From Chersky-840 sp963838775 (lineage in GTDB: Bacteria; Actinomycetota; Acidimicrobiia; Acidimicrobiales; UBA8190), in the NCBI GenBank assembly GCA_963838775.1, contig CAWISP010000026.1, forward strand, positions 62,001 to 126,000: a DNA stretch of 64,000 nucleotides, in the 5' to 3' direction. The notes beneath the pieces are model-generated. The model ran no database searches. It saw only the letters and a list, made by a program, of their open reading frames with translations, and was not told the origin of the DNA. The translations under genes and the position numbers were made by a program. This document shows, piece by piece, positions 52,039 to 60,903 of the stretch (position 1 is its first letter; the number at the start of each line of letters is the position of its first letter).

Positions 52039-52637
52039 GCGCCTCCGCGCCGGAGGGCACAGCGCGTCCCTCGGAGCGGTCTCCCACTCCGGCCACCTTC
52101 GTGGCCGCCATGCGTCTCGAGGCCTTTGCCATCGGCGGGAAGGTGGTCAGGACGGGCATGGGCCATGTGCGCGCCCACGCCGCCGCGCAGTCCTTGGCAT
52201 CAGCGGTCGAGCCCGGCGCCGCCGTCGTGTTGGCCGGGATCTCGGGGGGCCTCGATCCCGCCCTCGTGCCGGGGGAGATCGTGGTGGCCACCTCGGTGCG
52301 CGGGCCTGACGGTGACGAACTCCTCCTCTCCGAGTCCGACGCCGCCGCCGTAGCCACCGAGCTGCGCCGGGCCGGACGCAGCGTCCATCTCGGGCCCATC
52401 GTGTCGTCGAAGACCCTCGTCCACGGGGAGCGCCGGGCCGAACTGGCCCGGAGCGGGGCACTGGCCGTGGACATGGAGTCGGCGTGGGTGGCGCGTGCGC
52501 TGTCGGGCCACCGTCTCGTGATCGTGCGGCTCGTCGCCGACACCGCCGGCAACTTCGTCGTCGGTCTGGTCAAGGGGCTCGTGGCCCTCCGCCATGTGCG
52601 AGCCGCCGTCGATCGCTGGCCGGACACCGCGCCGTGA
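52035..52637 (+). CDS. Nucleoside phosphorylase/nucleosidase-family protein (MTA/SAH nucleosidase- or HpnG-like)
   Basis: 200 residues from GTG 52035 overlapping the lhr stop by 4 bp. AFAIGGKVVRTGMGHVRAHAAAQSLA holds the GMG(x) phosphate/ribose loop. AVVLAGISGGLDPALVPGEIVVAT is the conserved central block. GALAVDMESAWVARAL provides the ME pair that binds the ribose hydroxyls. The usual catalytic Asp toward the end is DTAG in VADTAGNFV. The short length and the pattern are like the hopanoid-linked phosphorylase HpnG, but no hopanoid genes are present, so the nucleoside substrate is unclear. Confidence 0.8.
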   Translation: MSASAPEGTARPSERSPTPATFVAAMRLEAFAIGGKVVRTGMGHVRAHAAAQSLASAVEPGAAVVLAGISGGLDPALVPGEIVVATSVRGPDGDELLLSESDAAAVATELRRAGRSVHLGPIVSSKTLVHGERRAELARSGALAVDMESAWVARALSGHRLVIVRLVADTAGNFVVGLVKGLVALRHVRAAVDRWPDTAP

Positions 52638-52685
52638 CCCTTCGGGTCTGTGGACCTGTGACCTGTGGCCCGTGACCCCTGACCT

Positions 52686-53951
52686 CTACTCCTCGAACTC
52701 AGCCGTCGTCTCTCCCCCGCCGGTGCCCACGGGCTGCCCGACCGGCGCCGGGCCCGCGCCGGGGTGGCCGACGGCGACCAGCGACGTGACCCCGGGGAGC
52801 GTCACGACGATGGCGGTCGTGAGCACCAACCAGGCCGCACCGAGATACAACGCGCCATGGATCCCCAACAGGCGAGCCAGGGTGCCGGCCAAGGCGAACC
52901 CCAGGGGGAGAAAGACCATGGACCCGAACCAGTCGTAGGCGCTGGCGCGCGACAACACCTCGGGAGGCAGCTGGCTCTGCATGGTCGTGTCCCACAGCGG
53001 CCCGAAGAGGCCGATGGACGCGCCTGAGATGAACGAGGTCGACGCCACCACCACGAATGGAGCACCGGCCGCCAGCGCCACCAAGGGCAGGGCGAAGCCG
53101 AAGAGCCCGAGCTCGGCCACGAGCAACGGCCGGCGGGGCCGGACGCGCAGCATCACGAGGCTGGCGAGCACCGACCCGAGGCCTTGCAACGCGAGCACCG
53201 TTCCCCATGCCGCCGCGCCGCCCAGAGACTGTTTGGCCACCACGGCACCGAGGACGAAGAACGGCGCGAAGACGAAGAAGCCGTACGACGAGAACTGCGC
53301 CACGATCGACCACAACCACGTCCGGGAGCGAAAGGCGCGCCAGCCCGTGCGCAGCTGGGCGACGAACGGCTCGGTGGCGGCGCTCCCGGACCAGCCCACC
53401 CGGAGCCCGGCGAGGCACATCGCGCTCACGAAGTACGTGAACGCGTCGGCTCCCACGGCCCACCCGGGACCGGCCGTGGCCACGATCACGCCCGCCAGCG
53501 CCGGGCCGAAGAGACGACCTGACCATTCCGCCATGCTGTTGAACACGTTGGCCTGTTGCAACGACGCCGCCGGGGCGACCTCTGGTATCAACCCCGTCAT
53601 GGCCGGCGTGAAGAAGGCGTTCCCCGTCCCGACCACGGCTTGGGTGACGAGAAAGCCCCACAGAGGCGGATGGCCGGCGAGAATCCACGCCGCCAGCACG
53701 CCCTGGGCCAGAGCCCGCATGACGTCCGCGCTCAGCATCACGACCCGCCGGTTCAGCCGGTCGGCGGCGGCGCCCCCGATGAGGAGGAACAACACGAGCG
53801 GGAGGGTCTCGGCACCGAGGACGTACCCGACCTCGGAGGTCGTGCCGTGCCGCGCCAGCACGGCGAAGGCCAGAGCCACGGGCAGCATGCCCGTCCCGAT
53901 GAACGAGGTGAGCCGGCCCACCAGGAAGAGACGGAAGTCGCGCGACCGCAA
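52686..53951 (-). CDS. MFS transporter (MFS_3/enterobactin-exporter-like)
   Basis: 421 residues from TTG 53951 (LRSRDFRLFLVGRLTSFIGTGM), the usual start of this group. About 10-12 membrane helices. The loop AADRLNRRVVMLSADVMRA between helices 2 and 3 is the MFS motif A region, and SLQQANVFNSMAEWSGRLFGPALAG is the typical helix-5 segment of MFS_3 exporters such as EntS and macrolide pumps. It should export a drug or siderophore-like compound by proton antiport. The C-terminal 30 residues are Gly/Pro/Thr-rich. Substrate unknown; no regulator adjacent. Confidence 0.88.
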   Translation of the reverse strand: MRSRDFRLFLVGRLTSFIGTGMLPVALAFAVLARHGTTSEVGYVLGAETLPLVLFLLIGGAAADRLNRRVVMLSADVMRALAQGVLAAWILAGHPPLWGFLVTQAVVGTGNAFFTPAMTGLIPEVAPAASLQQANVFNSMAEWSGRLFGPALAGVIVATAGPGWAVGADAFTYFVSAMCLAGLRVGWSGSAATEPFVAQLRTGWRAFRSRTWLWSIVAQFSSYGFFVFAPFFVLGAVVAKQSLGGAAAWGTVLALQGLGSVLASLVMLRVRPRRPLLVAELGLFGFALPLVALAAGAPFVVVASTSFISGASIGLFGPLWDTTMQSQLPPEVLSRASAYDWFGSMVFLPLGFALAGTLARLLGIHGALYLGAAWLVLTTAIVVTLPGVTSLVAVGHPGAGPAPVGQPVGTGGGETTAEFEE

Positions 53952-54074
53952 GGGGGCCCAGCCGGCGATCGGTCCGCACGGCCTGAGGCTACGACCCTGG
54001 GCGCGCGTCTCCTCGCCGGCGGCGACGGCGCGTGCGAGGTCGGTGCTGCTCGTCGGGTGTGGTAGTCAGGGACG

Positions 54075-54962
54075 ATGCTCGAATTCGACGGGATCACCCG
54101 CCGCTTCGGGGACGTGGTGGCCCTCGACAGCCTCTCCTTCACTGTCCCGCCCGGCCGGGTCTTCGGCTTTCTCGGTCCCAACGGGTCGGGAAAGACCACG
54201 GCCATGCGAGCCGTCTTCGACCTGGTCTCGCTCGACGCCGGGGTGGTGCGGTGGAAGGGAGTCCCGGTGACGCAGAAGGACCGCCGGCGTTTCGGTTACA
54301 TGCCCGAAGAACGCGGCCTGTACCCGGGGATGGTGATCATCGAGCAGATCCAGTACCTGGCCCAACTGCACGGCGCAGATGCCGGCGATGCCCGCATGGT
54401 GGCGACGCAGTGGCTCGAGAAGCTGGGCGTGGCCGACCGCGCCACGAGCAAGCTCGAGGCGTTGTCACTCGGCAACCAGCAGCGGGTGCAGCTCGCTGCC
54501 GCCCTCGTCCACCAGCCTGAGCTCCTCGTGCTCGACGAACCCCTGTCGGGTCTCGACCCCGTCGGGGTCGACGCCATCAGCGCGGTGCTCGTCGAAGAAG
54601 CCGCAGCCGGGCGCGGCGTGTTGTTCTCGAGTCACCAGATCGACCTCGTCGAAGACCTGTGCGAGTCCGTGGCAATCATCGATCACGGTCGCCTCGTCGC
54701 CCAGGGGACGGTTGAGGAGCTGACGACGGGTGGACGCCGCCGTCTCGTGGTGAAGGTCGACGGCGACTTCGCCGGAGCGTGGGCGCGCGACCTCGCCGGT
54801 GTCACCGTCTCGCGCGTCGAGGGCGGTGCCGTGCGCCTCGTCCTCGACGAGAACACCGACCCGCAAACAGTGCTGGCCGCCGCCATGCGGACCGGGGCCG
54901 TCGAGCAGTTTGGGTTCGAGAGGCAGCGGCTGTCCGAGGTCTTTCGCGAGGCGCTGGTTTGA
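54075..54962 (+). CDS. ABC transporter ATP-binding protein (NatA-like)
   Basis: 295 residues from ATG 54075. Walker A is GPNGSGKTTAM, the signature is EALSLGNQQRVQLAAAL (LSLGNQQ instead of LSGGQ), Walker B LLVLDEPLSGLDP and the switch His SSHQIDLV. The C-terminal 80 residues match the DUF4162 extension found in Na+/drug exporters. It drives the permease encoded next, with stop and start sharing one base (TGATG), as a NatAB-like exporter for sodium ions or a drug. Confidence 0.92.
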   Translation: MLEFDGITRRFGDVVALDSLSFTVPPGRVFGFLGPNGSGKTTAMRAVFDLVSLDAGVVRWKGVPVTQKDRRRFGYMPEERGLYPGMVIIEQIQYLAQLHGADAGDARMVATQWLEKLGVADRATSKLEALSLGNQQRVQLAAALVHQPELLVLDEPLSGLDPVGVDAISAVLVEEAAAGRGVLFSSHQIDLVEDLCESVAIIDHGRLVAQGTVEELTTGGRRRLVVKVDGDFAGAWARDLAGVTVSRVEGGAVRLVLDENTDPQTVLAAAMRTGAVEQFGFERQRLSEVFREALV

Positions 54963-56299
54963 TGAGCGTGAAGTACGTCCTCTACGCGGTGATCGTCGCC
55001 CTCCTGGGGCTGCGCCTGTGGCGACACCGGCGGGCGCGGGCCCTGGCGACCGGGGACCCGGGGCAGGCCGGCCCGTCCCGCCCCGGGCGCGTGGGCGCGG
55101 CCATCAACAGACCGGGTGAGGACATCGGCCTGGTGGCGCGGCGCGAGGTACGCGAGCGCGTGCGGGGCCGGACGTTTCGGGTCGGAACGGCGATCATCTT
55201 GCTGGCGGTGGCGGCGGCGGTCACGATCCCGGTCCTGCGCAAGGGCGGCGAGAACCGGGAGCGGGTCGGCATCGTCGGGGCCCTCTCGGCGCCGCTGCGC
55301 GCCACGATCGTCACGACGGGACCGGCGCTCGGCACCAAGGTGGCGCTCGTCCCCGAAGCGTCGATGGGGGCCGCCACGCGGGCCCTCAAGGCCGGCCGCA
55401 TCGATCTCGTGCTCGTGGGCACCAGCCGGATCCTGGTCGACGAGTCCCTCGACCCCACCGACACATCGACCACGGCGCTGCTGGCACGCACCATCTCGGC
55501 CCAGGTGAGTCTGCAAGCGGGGCTCGAGCGGGCCGGCATCCCGTCGACGCAAGCTCTGCGACTGGCCAATCCCCGGCCGCTGCCCGTGCAGAGCCTCAAA
55601 CCGCCCCGCCACAACCAGACCGCTCGCACGACGGCGATCTACGGCCTCATCCTCACTTACGTGCTCCTCACCCAGTTCGGCACGTGGCTCCTCATGGGCG
55701 TGGTCGAGGAGAAGTCGTCGCGCGTCATCGAGGTGCTGCTCTCGACGCTGCGAACGGGTCAGCTGCTCGCCGGCAAGGTCATCGGCATCGGCGCTGTCGC
55801 TCTCCTCCAGGCCGCCCTCATCGTCGCCGTCGCTCTCGGGCTTGCCGCCGCGGAAGGATCGACCCTGATTCACGGGACCTCGTCGCTCGAGGTCGTGAGC
55901 TCGCTGCTGTGGGTGGTGCTCGGATACGCCTTCTACTGCTGGGTGTTCGCGGCGGGTGGTTCGCTGGCGGACCGCCAGGAGCAGGTCCAGAGCCTGGCCT
56001 TTCCCCTGCAGCTCCCGATCCTGTTCGGCTACATCGTCTCGATCACCGCCATCGGATCGAGCCAACCCTCGGAACTGGTGAAGGTCCTCGCCTATGTGCC
56101 ACCCACGGCGCCTTTCGCCATGCCGGTGCTCGTGGGCCTCGGAGCCGTCACGTGGTGGGAGTTCATCCTGTCGGTGATCCTGATGCTCGTCGCCACCGTC
56201 GCTGTGGCCAGGATCGCCTCGGTCGTCTACCGGCGCGCCATCTTGCGCACCGGAGGTCGAGTCCACCTGCGTCAGCTGTTCGCGTCGAACGCCGCGTAG
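54962..56299 (+). CDS. ABC-2 type permease (NatB-like)
   Basis: 445 residues from ATG 54962. An N-terminal helix is followed by a basic loop and VARREVRERVRGRTFRVGTAIILLAV, the usual NatB start. A large external domain (about 85-215) and five or six C-terminal helices follow (TAIYGLILTYVLLTQFGTWL, MGVVEEKSSRVIEVLLSTL, SLADRQEQVQSLAFPLQLPIL). EEKSSRVIEVLL is the hallmark of the NatB/ABC-2_3 subgroup. Works with the preceding ATPase. A hairpin right after the stop probably ends the operon. Confidence 0.9.
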   Translation: MSVKYVLYAVIVALLGLRLWRHRRARALATGDPGQAGPSRPGRVGAAINRPGEDIGLVARREVRERVRGRTFRVGTAIILLAVAAAVTIPVLRKGGENRERVGIVGALSAPLRATIVTTGPALGTKVALVPEASMGAATRALKAGRIDLVLVGTSRILVDESLDPTDTSTTALLARTISAQVSLQAGLERAGIPSTQALRLANPRPLPVQSLKPPRHNQTARTTAIYGLILTYVLLTQFGTWLLMGVVEEKSSRVIEVLLSTLRTGQLLAGKVIGIGAVALLQAALIVAVALGLAAAEGSTLIHGTSSLEVVSSLLWVVLGYAFYCWVFAAGGSLADRQEQVQSLAFPLQLPILFGYIVSITAIGSSQPSELVKVLAYVPPTAPFAMPVLVGLGAVTWWEFILSVILMLVATVAVARIASVVYRRAILRTGGRVHLRQLFASNAA

Positions 56300-56302
56300 C
56301 GC

Positions 56303-56320
56303 CCGGCGTCACGACGCCGG
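56303..56320 (+). terminator. Hairpin after the NatB-like permease gene
   Basis: CCGGCGTC-AC-GACGCCGG is a perfect 8-bp inverted repeat beginning 3 bp after the permease stop and ending 4 bp before the next start. GC-rich, no T-run. Probable operon end, or attenuator for the acetyltransferase gene. Confidence 0.4.
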
Positions 56321-56323
56321 ATC

Positions 56324-57103
56324 ATGGGCGACAATGTGGGCATGGACCTGACGGCGGGCACCGACGTCACGGCGGGCACCGACGTCACGGCGGGCACCGA
56401 GGGGGCGGGGCGGGCTCATCCAGGGTTCGTGCCGGTGCACGACGCTCGGCCCGATGACGTCGTTTGGCCGGCGATGGCGTGGCCACCTGGTCCCGACACC
56501 GTGCTCGGGGGACGCGTCGTCGAGGTCACGCCGCTGGACCTGGACCGGGATGTGGAGAACCTCTTCCACGCTCTCGATGACGACAGGGTGTGGCAGCACA
56601 TCCCCTTCCGGCCTCCGGATCCCCAGGCATTCGCCGAGCTCATGCGCAAGCGGGTCGGGGCGGGGCTGTTCCCCTGGGTGGTGCGCCTCGCCACTTCATA
56701 CTGCGAACTCCCCGCCGGTGCCGTGGTGGGCATGTCGAGCTTCCTCGACGTGTCGGTGGGCGACGCCCGGCTCGAGATCGGCGCCACCATCTATCGACCG
56801 TCGGTGTGGGGCACGGCGGTCAACCCCGACACCAAGTTGCTCCTGCTCGGCTTCGCCTTCGACGAGCTCCACGCAGGTCGCGTGCAACTCAAGACCGACG
56901 TCCGCAACACCCGCTCCCAGCGAGCCATCTCCTACATGGGGGCGCGCTACGAGGGAACGCTGGGCCGTTACCAACGCCGAGCCGACGGCACGGTGCGCGA
57001 CTCGGTGCTGTTCTCGGTTCTGGCCGAGGATTGGCAGCGGGTCCGGCAGGACCTGCAACGCCGCGTGGACGGTCTCATCACCCCGGTACGAGATCCGACC
57101 TAG
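56324..57103 (+). CDS. GNAT acetyltransferase (RimJ/RimL-like)
   Basis: 259 residues from ATG 56324; ATG 56342 is equally possible. Residues 9-26 are three TAGTDV-type repeats coded by an 18-bp tandem repeat. The domain then reads GRVVEVTPLDLDRDVENLFHAL, VWQHIPFRPPDPQAFAELMRKRV, GAVVGMSSFLDVSVGDARLEIG, TKLLLLGFAFDELHAGRVQLKTDVRNTRSQRAI, a standard RimJ/L-type GNAT ending. The acceptor may be a protein N-terminus or a small amine. Its stop overlaps by 4 bp the stop of the convergent small acidic gene. Confidence 0.87.
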   Translation: MGDNVGMDLTAGTDVTAGTDVTAGTEGAGRAHPGFVPVHDARPDDVVWPAMAWPPGPDTVLGGRVVEVTPLDLDRDVENLFHALDDDRVWQHIPFRPPDPQAFAELMRKRVGAGLFPWVVRLATSYCELPAGAVVGMSSFLDVSVGDARLEIGATIYRPSVWGTAVNPDTKLLLLGFAFDELHAGRVQLKTDVRNTRSQRAISYMGARYEGTLGRYQRRADGTVRDSVLFSVLAEDWQRVRQDLQRRVDGLITPVRDPT

Positions 57104-57327
57104 GCGTCGGGTATCGGAGCGAATCCGGCGGCGACGATCCCGGCTTCGCGTGTCGAGCAGTAGAGCTCCGACTCGATGTCCTGCGCATCGCTTTCGCCGG
57201 TCCCGTCGAGCACGCCGGTCTCGTCCATCTCGGCCTCGACGTCGGTGCCGGCGTCGGCCCCGGCTTCGGTCGTGGCGCCCCGGCGCGGGGCGCCCGGTCC
57301 ACCGGCCTGATCGACCGATCGGTCCAT
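57100..57327 (-). CDS. Small acidic protein of unknown function
   Basis: 75 residues from ATG 57327, directly behind a strong GGAAGGAGGG site, which is the main support. The product is acidic and Gly/Thr-rich (TTEAGADAGTDVEAEMDETG), with the more ordered end IESELYCSTREAGIVAAGFA. One Cys. No family recognised. Convergent with the acetyltransferase gene. Confidence 0.55.
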   Translation of the reverse strand: MDRSVDQAGGPGAPRRGATTEAGADAGTDVEAEMDETGVLDGTGESDAQDIESELYCSTREAGIVAAGFAPIPDA

Positions 57328-57421
57328 CGGGCCCTCCTTCCGTGCGGGTACCCGCCTCGGGGGGGAGCGGGATCTCCCTCGATCAGTACTATCCCGCGGC
57401 GCCGCCCATGAAAAGGTCGCG

Positions 57422-57451
57422 GCCGATCGGTGCCGATCAGTGCCGATCAGT
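57422..57451. repeat. 10-bp tandem repeat, three copies
   Basis: GCCGATCGGT, GCCGATCAGT, GCCGATCAGT in direct succession between the small acidic gene and the end of the secreted-protein gene. It may be chance slippage; the 10-bp period would place copies on one DNA face. Confidence 0.6.
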
Positions 57452-57458
57452 GCAGCCG

Positions 57459-58292
57459 TCAACCCTTCTTGGCGCCGTGGAAGAGCCCACCGAGAGCACT
57501 GGTCACCAGCGAGAGCGGGATGGCCCTCACCTGCGAGGACGGCGGGACGGTGACGGTGACTGGGGCGTCGTAGCCGGTGAAGTTCACGACGGCGGAGATG
57601 TGGACCCCGTGCCCGGCACCGAGGGCGCCACTCACCCGGGCCTGCACGAGTTGGTCCGACGAGTTCGCCCACAGGGTGGCCACGATGGCCACACGCTTCA
57701 CGTGCGCGGTGATCCGGCTCCCCGTCACCGACGTGCTGTCGACGGTCGAAGTGCCCAGTGAGTGCACCGAGGCGTGATGTGCCTGCGCAAAGGCGAGGAT
57801 CTCGTTGACGTCACCCAGCGCACCACCGACGGTGGTGAAGATCCCCGGGATGGCCGAGGTGGCGCTCGACGGCAGGGCCACGGAGACCCACGGCTCGCCG
57901 AGCAGCGTGGCGAGAGACGGAATCTCGGCGTAGACGGTGCCGCCTGACAGCACCACGTTCACGACCTCGGGCCCGGACGAGCCCCCCGGGATCAGCTTCG
58001 CCACCGATGCGGGCAGCGTCACTGACAGCGAGCCGGCGTTATTGACCAGGTCCACCTGACCGCTTCCACTCAGGTCGATCGTTCCCATGCTCTTTCCGAC
58101 GCCGCTCAAGGCCACGGTGAAGTTGAACGATGCGGTGGTCACCGGCGCCGTTGTGGTGGTCGAGACGGGATGGAAATGGACGTGCCTCGATCTCGCCGAG
58201 GCGCTCGGGGCGATGGCGGCAGCCCCGACGGCCAACGCGGCCACCATGCCCAGCGATGCCAGCCACTTCACCCGGCGTGTCACAACACCCAC
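57459..58292 (-). CDS. Secreted LppX/LprG-like protein
   Basis: 277 residues from ATG 58292 (MGVVTRRVKWLASLGMVAAL), with a signal peptide cleaved near residue 33. There is no lipobox Cys. ASFNFTVALSGVGKSMGTIDLSGSGQVDL, VNVVLSGGTVYAEIPSLATLLGEPWVSV and HAVNFTGYDAPVTVTVPP-type strands form the half-barrel seen in LppX/LprG and many actinobacterial relatives, which bind lipids. It is predicted to be an extracytoplasmic lipid- or glycolipid-binding protein. The missing lipobox is unusual for the group. Divergent from the MFS/MerR operon. Confidence 0.75.
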   Translation of the reverse strand: MGVVTRRVKWLASLGMVAALAVGAAAIAPSASARSRHVHFHPVSTTTTAPVTTASFNFTVALSGVGKSMGTIDLSGSGQVDLVNNAGSLSVTLPASVAKLIPGGSSGPEVVNVVLSGGTVYAEIPSLATLLGEPWVSVALPSSATSAIPGIFTTVGGALGDVNEILAFAQAHHASVHSLGTSTVDSTSVTGSRITAHVKRVAIVATLWANSSDQLVQARVSGALGAGHGVHISAVVNFTGYDAPVTVTVPPSSQVRAIPLSLVTSALGGLFHGAKKG

Positions 58293-58448
58293 CCCCGCTC
58301 GTAAGACCCCACTCCGCCCTCAAGTTCCCCCTGTGACGGTGCCCGGAGCATAGGCGGGTCTTCGCCGCAGGTTCCGGACGGAGGCCGGTTCACCGAGAGC
58401 CCACCCGGGACCCGGACACGGCCCCGAGATTTGGGGGGGGTACGCTTC

Positions 58449-58462
58449 CGTTGACGTGAACG
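58449..58462 (+). promoter_or_regulatory. Candidate MerR-family operator overlapping the MFS start
   Basis: CGTTGACGTGAACG is an interrupted palindrome (12 of 14 bases symmetric) in the sequence TTGACGTGAACGTAA. It resembles sites of LiuR-like MerR regulators known for lipid and branched-chain acid genes. The MerR gene lies in the same operon. It covers the annotated GTG start at 58456, so either translation starts later or the site is coincidental. Confidence 0.35.
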
Positions 58463-60240
58463 TAAAGCAAAGCCACCCCCAGAGGACGGAAGCCGGCGGC
58501 GGCTACAAGTGGGTGGCGCTCATCAACACCACGTTGGGCGTGCTGATGGCGACGATCGACGGCTCGATCATGCTCATCTCGCTGCCCGACATCTTCCGGG
58601 GCATCCACCTCGACCCGCTGCAGCCCGGCAACAGCTTCTACCTGCTGTGGATGATCCTGAGCTTCCTGGTCGTGACCAGTGTCCTCGTCGTCAATCTCGG
58701 CCGGCTCGGTGACATCTACGGGCGGGTGCGGATGTACAACCTGGGCTTCGCCATCTTCACCTTCTTCTCGCTCCTGCTGACGATCACGTGGTTGAGCGGC
58801 CCCGCGGCCGGCTTGTGGCTGATCGTCGTGCGTGTCTTTCAGGGCATCGGGGCCGCCTTCCTGGTGGCGAATTCCGCGGCCATCCTCACCGACGCCTTCC
58901 CCGAGGACCAACGGGGCATGGCGCTCGGGATCAACCAGGCCGCGGCAATCAGTGGCACGTTCATCGGGCTCGTCCTCGGAGGAGTCTTGGCCCCGATCAA
59001 CTGGAGGCTCATCTTCCTGGTCTCGGTCCCCATCGGGCTGTTCGGGACGGTATGGGGCTACCTGCAGCTTCGCGAGGTGGGTCGACGGGTGAAGGCCAAC
59101 ATCGACTGGCCCGGCAACCTGACCTTCGCGTTCGGGCTCGTCTCGCTCATGATCGGCATCACCTACGGCATCGAACCGCACGGGGGCCACACCATGGGCT
59201 GGACGTCCCCCGCCGTGCTGACCGAGCTCGGTGTCGGTTTGGCTCTGCTGATCGCATTCGCCATCATCGAGACCCGTGTCGCGGACCCGATGTTCCGGCT
59301 CCCGCTCTTCCGCATTCGCGCCTTCACCGCCGGGGTCCTCGCCAGCTTCCTGGCCGCGGTGGGCCGGGGTGGCCTCATGTTCATGCTCATCATCTGGTTA
59401 CAGGGCATCTGGCTACCCCTGCACGGCTACGACTTCGCCCGTACCCCGCTGTGGGCCGGGATCGCCATGCTGCCGCTCACCACGGGGTTTCTCATCGCGG
59501 GCCCGTTGTCGGGCGTGCTCTCGGACCACTACGGGGCGCGGCCCTTCGCGACGGGGGGCATGCTCGGATCCGCCGCCTGCTTCGTGGCCCTCGAGCTCCT
59601 CCCCGTCGACTTCTCGTACTGGGTCTTCGGGCTGATCCTGTTGCTTCTGGGTCTCACCATGGGAGCGTTCGGCTCCCCCAACCGGGCCGGGGTGATGAAC
59701 AGCCTTCCGCCTCAGCATCGCGGCGCGGGATCGGGGATGAACTCCACGTTCCAGAACTCCGCCCAGGTCCTGTCCATCGGGATCTTCTTCACCCTCATGA
59801 TCGTGGGATTGTCGTCGTCGCTCCCCACTTCGATGTACCACGGGTTGGTGGCACAAGGTGTACCGCCGGCCGTGTCCGACCGGGTCGCGCACCTGCCCCC
59901 GGTGTCGACGCTGTTCGCCGCCTTCCTGGGCTACAACCCCATGCAGCACCTGCTCGGCAATGCCGTGCTCGCACATCTTTCGGCCAGCCACCGCGCCGTG
60001 ATCACGGGTCGTAGCTTCTTCCCCACCCTCATCTCGGTGCCGTTCCGGCAAGGGCTGCACGCTGCGTTCGACTTCGCCATCGTGGCGTGCCTGGTGGCCG
60101 CGGGCGCGTCGTGGCTGCGGGGCGGGAAGTACGTCTACGTCGAGCCCGTGTCGCCGGCCAAGCGTCAGCACGCTGGGGCGCCCCACGCGCCGGGCCGGTC
60201 CGACCCGGTGCCGGTCCTCGAAGCCGAGAGCGCACGATGA
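58456..60240 (+). CDS. MFS transporter, DHA2 (EmrB/QacA) family
   Basis: 594 residues from GTG 58456, 14 predicted helices. WVALINTTLGVLMATIDGSI holds the DHA2 motif in helix 1, NLGRLGDIYGRVRMYNLGF is motif A, and VFQGIGAAFLVANSAAILTD with INQAAAISGTFIGLVLGGVL forms motif C. It should expel hydrophobic drugs with protons. The C-terminal tail is Arg/Pro-rich. The stop overlaps the MerR start (ATGA), so the pump and the regulator are made together. Confidence 0.93.
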   Translation: MNVKQSHPQRTEAGGGYKWVALINTTLGVLMATIDGSIMLISLPDIFRGIHLDPLQPGNSFYLLWMILSFLVVTSVLVVNLGRLGDIYGRVRMYNLGFAIFTFFSLLLTITWLSGPAAGLWLIVVRVFQGIGAAFLVANSAAILTDAFPEDQRGMALGINQAAAISGTFIGLVLGGVLAPINWRLIFLVSVPIGLFGTVWGYLQLREVGRRVKANIDWPGNLTFAFGLVSLMIGITYGIEPHGGHTMGWTSPAVLTELGVGLALLIAFAIIETRVADPMFRLPLFRIRAFTAGVLASFLAAVGRGGLMFMLIIWLQGIWLPLHGYDFARTPLWAGIAMLPLTTGFLIAGPLSGVLSDHYGARPFATGGMLGSAACFVALELLPVDFSYWVFGLILLLLGLTMGAFGSPNRAGVMNSLPPQHRGAGSGMNSTFQNSAQVLSIGIFFTLMIVGLSSSLPTSMYHGLVAQGVPPAVSDRVAHLPPVSTLFAAFLGYNPMQHLLGNAVLAHLSASHRAVITGRSFFPTLISVPFRQGLHAAFDFAIVACLVAAGASWLRGGKYVYVEPVSPAKRQHAGAPHAPGRSDPVPVLEAESAR

Positions 60241-60821
60241 CGCCTCGGCCCTTGACCGCGGATCCCGCCCGCGCCGCCGGAGGCGCCGACCACCGTGGTG
60301 ACTCTGCTGCCCCTGCGAGCGCCGACGACGCGGTTGGGACCGGTGGCGCCGAGCCCACCCTCCGCATCGGGGAGGTCGCCAAGCTCTGTGGCGTCACCAC
60401 CCGAACCTTGCGGTACTGGGAGGAGATCGGCCTGGTGGCACCGAGCGAACAGCGCCACGGAACCGAACGGGTCTACGCGAGCTCAGAGGTGGAACGGGCC
60501 AAGCGCATCCGAGAGCTCCAGTCCATCATGGGATTTTCGTTGGCCGAGATCCGCGCCGTACTCGAGACCGAGGACGTCCTCGACAAGCTCCGTCACGCCT
60601 ACCGGGCGCATGCCCGACCCGAGCTCCGGCGTCGACTGCTCACCGATGCCATGGAGGCCAACGACAAACTCGTCGCCCGGCTTGACGACACCCTCGAGCG
60701 CATCAAAGCCTTCCGTGACGAGCGCGTGGCCAAGGCGGCGCGCCTACGGGTCCGAGAGGCCGAGCTCGACACCGAGATCGCCCACGCCCGGGCGAACGAG
60801 ACGGATCGAAAACGGCGTTGA
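60237..60821 (+). CDS. MerR-family transcriptional regulator
   Basis: 194 residues from ATG 60237 in a 4-bp overlap with the MFS gene. After a Pro/Ala-rich leader of about 40 residues the winged helix reads LRIGEVAKLCGVTTRTLRYW EEIGL, then RVYASSEVERAKRIRELQ and GFSLAEIRAVLE. A coiled dimerisation helix (residues about 120-190) follows. No effector domain or metal Cys is present, so it probably senses its ligand by the helix region. Likely controls the MFS pump via the palindrome at 58449. Confidence 0.9.
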   Translation: MTPRPLTADPARAAGGADHRGDSAAPASADDAVGTGGAEPTLRIGEVAKLCGVTTRTLRYWEEIGLVAPSEQRHGTERVYASSEVERAKRIRELQSIMGFSLAEIRAVLETEDVLDKLRHAYRAHARPELRRRLLTDAMEANDKLVARLDDTLERIKAFRDERVAKAARLRVREAELDTEIAHARANETDRKRR

Positions 60822-60903
60822 CCGTGGCATCGCAGCGGACGTCTCAGCGGCCGGGTGGCTCCCGGGCCCGGTTGGTGTCGGTAGCCTTGCCGATCGAACC
60901 AAC

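Noticed and set aside
54683..56266. 527-codon open frame on the minus strand
   Set aside because: It lies opposite the clearly conserved NatAB-like genes, is His/Gln/Arg-rich and has no domain; such antisense frames are expected in high-GC DNA.
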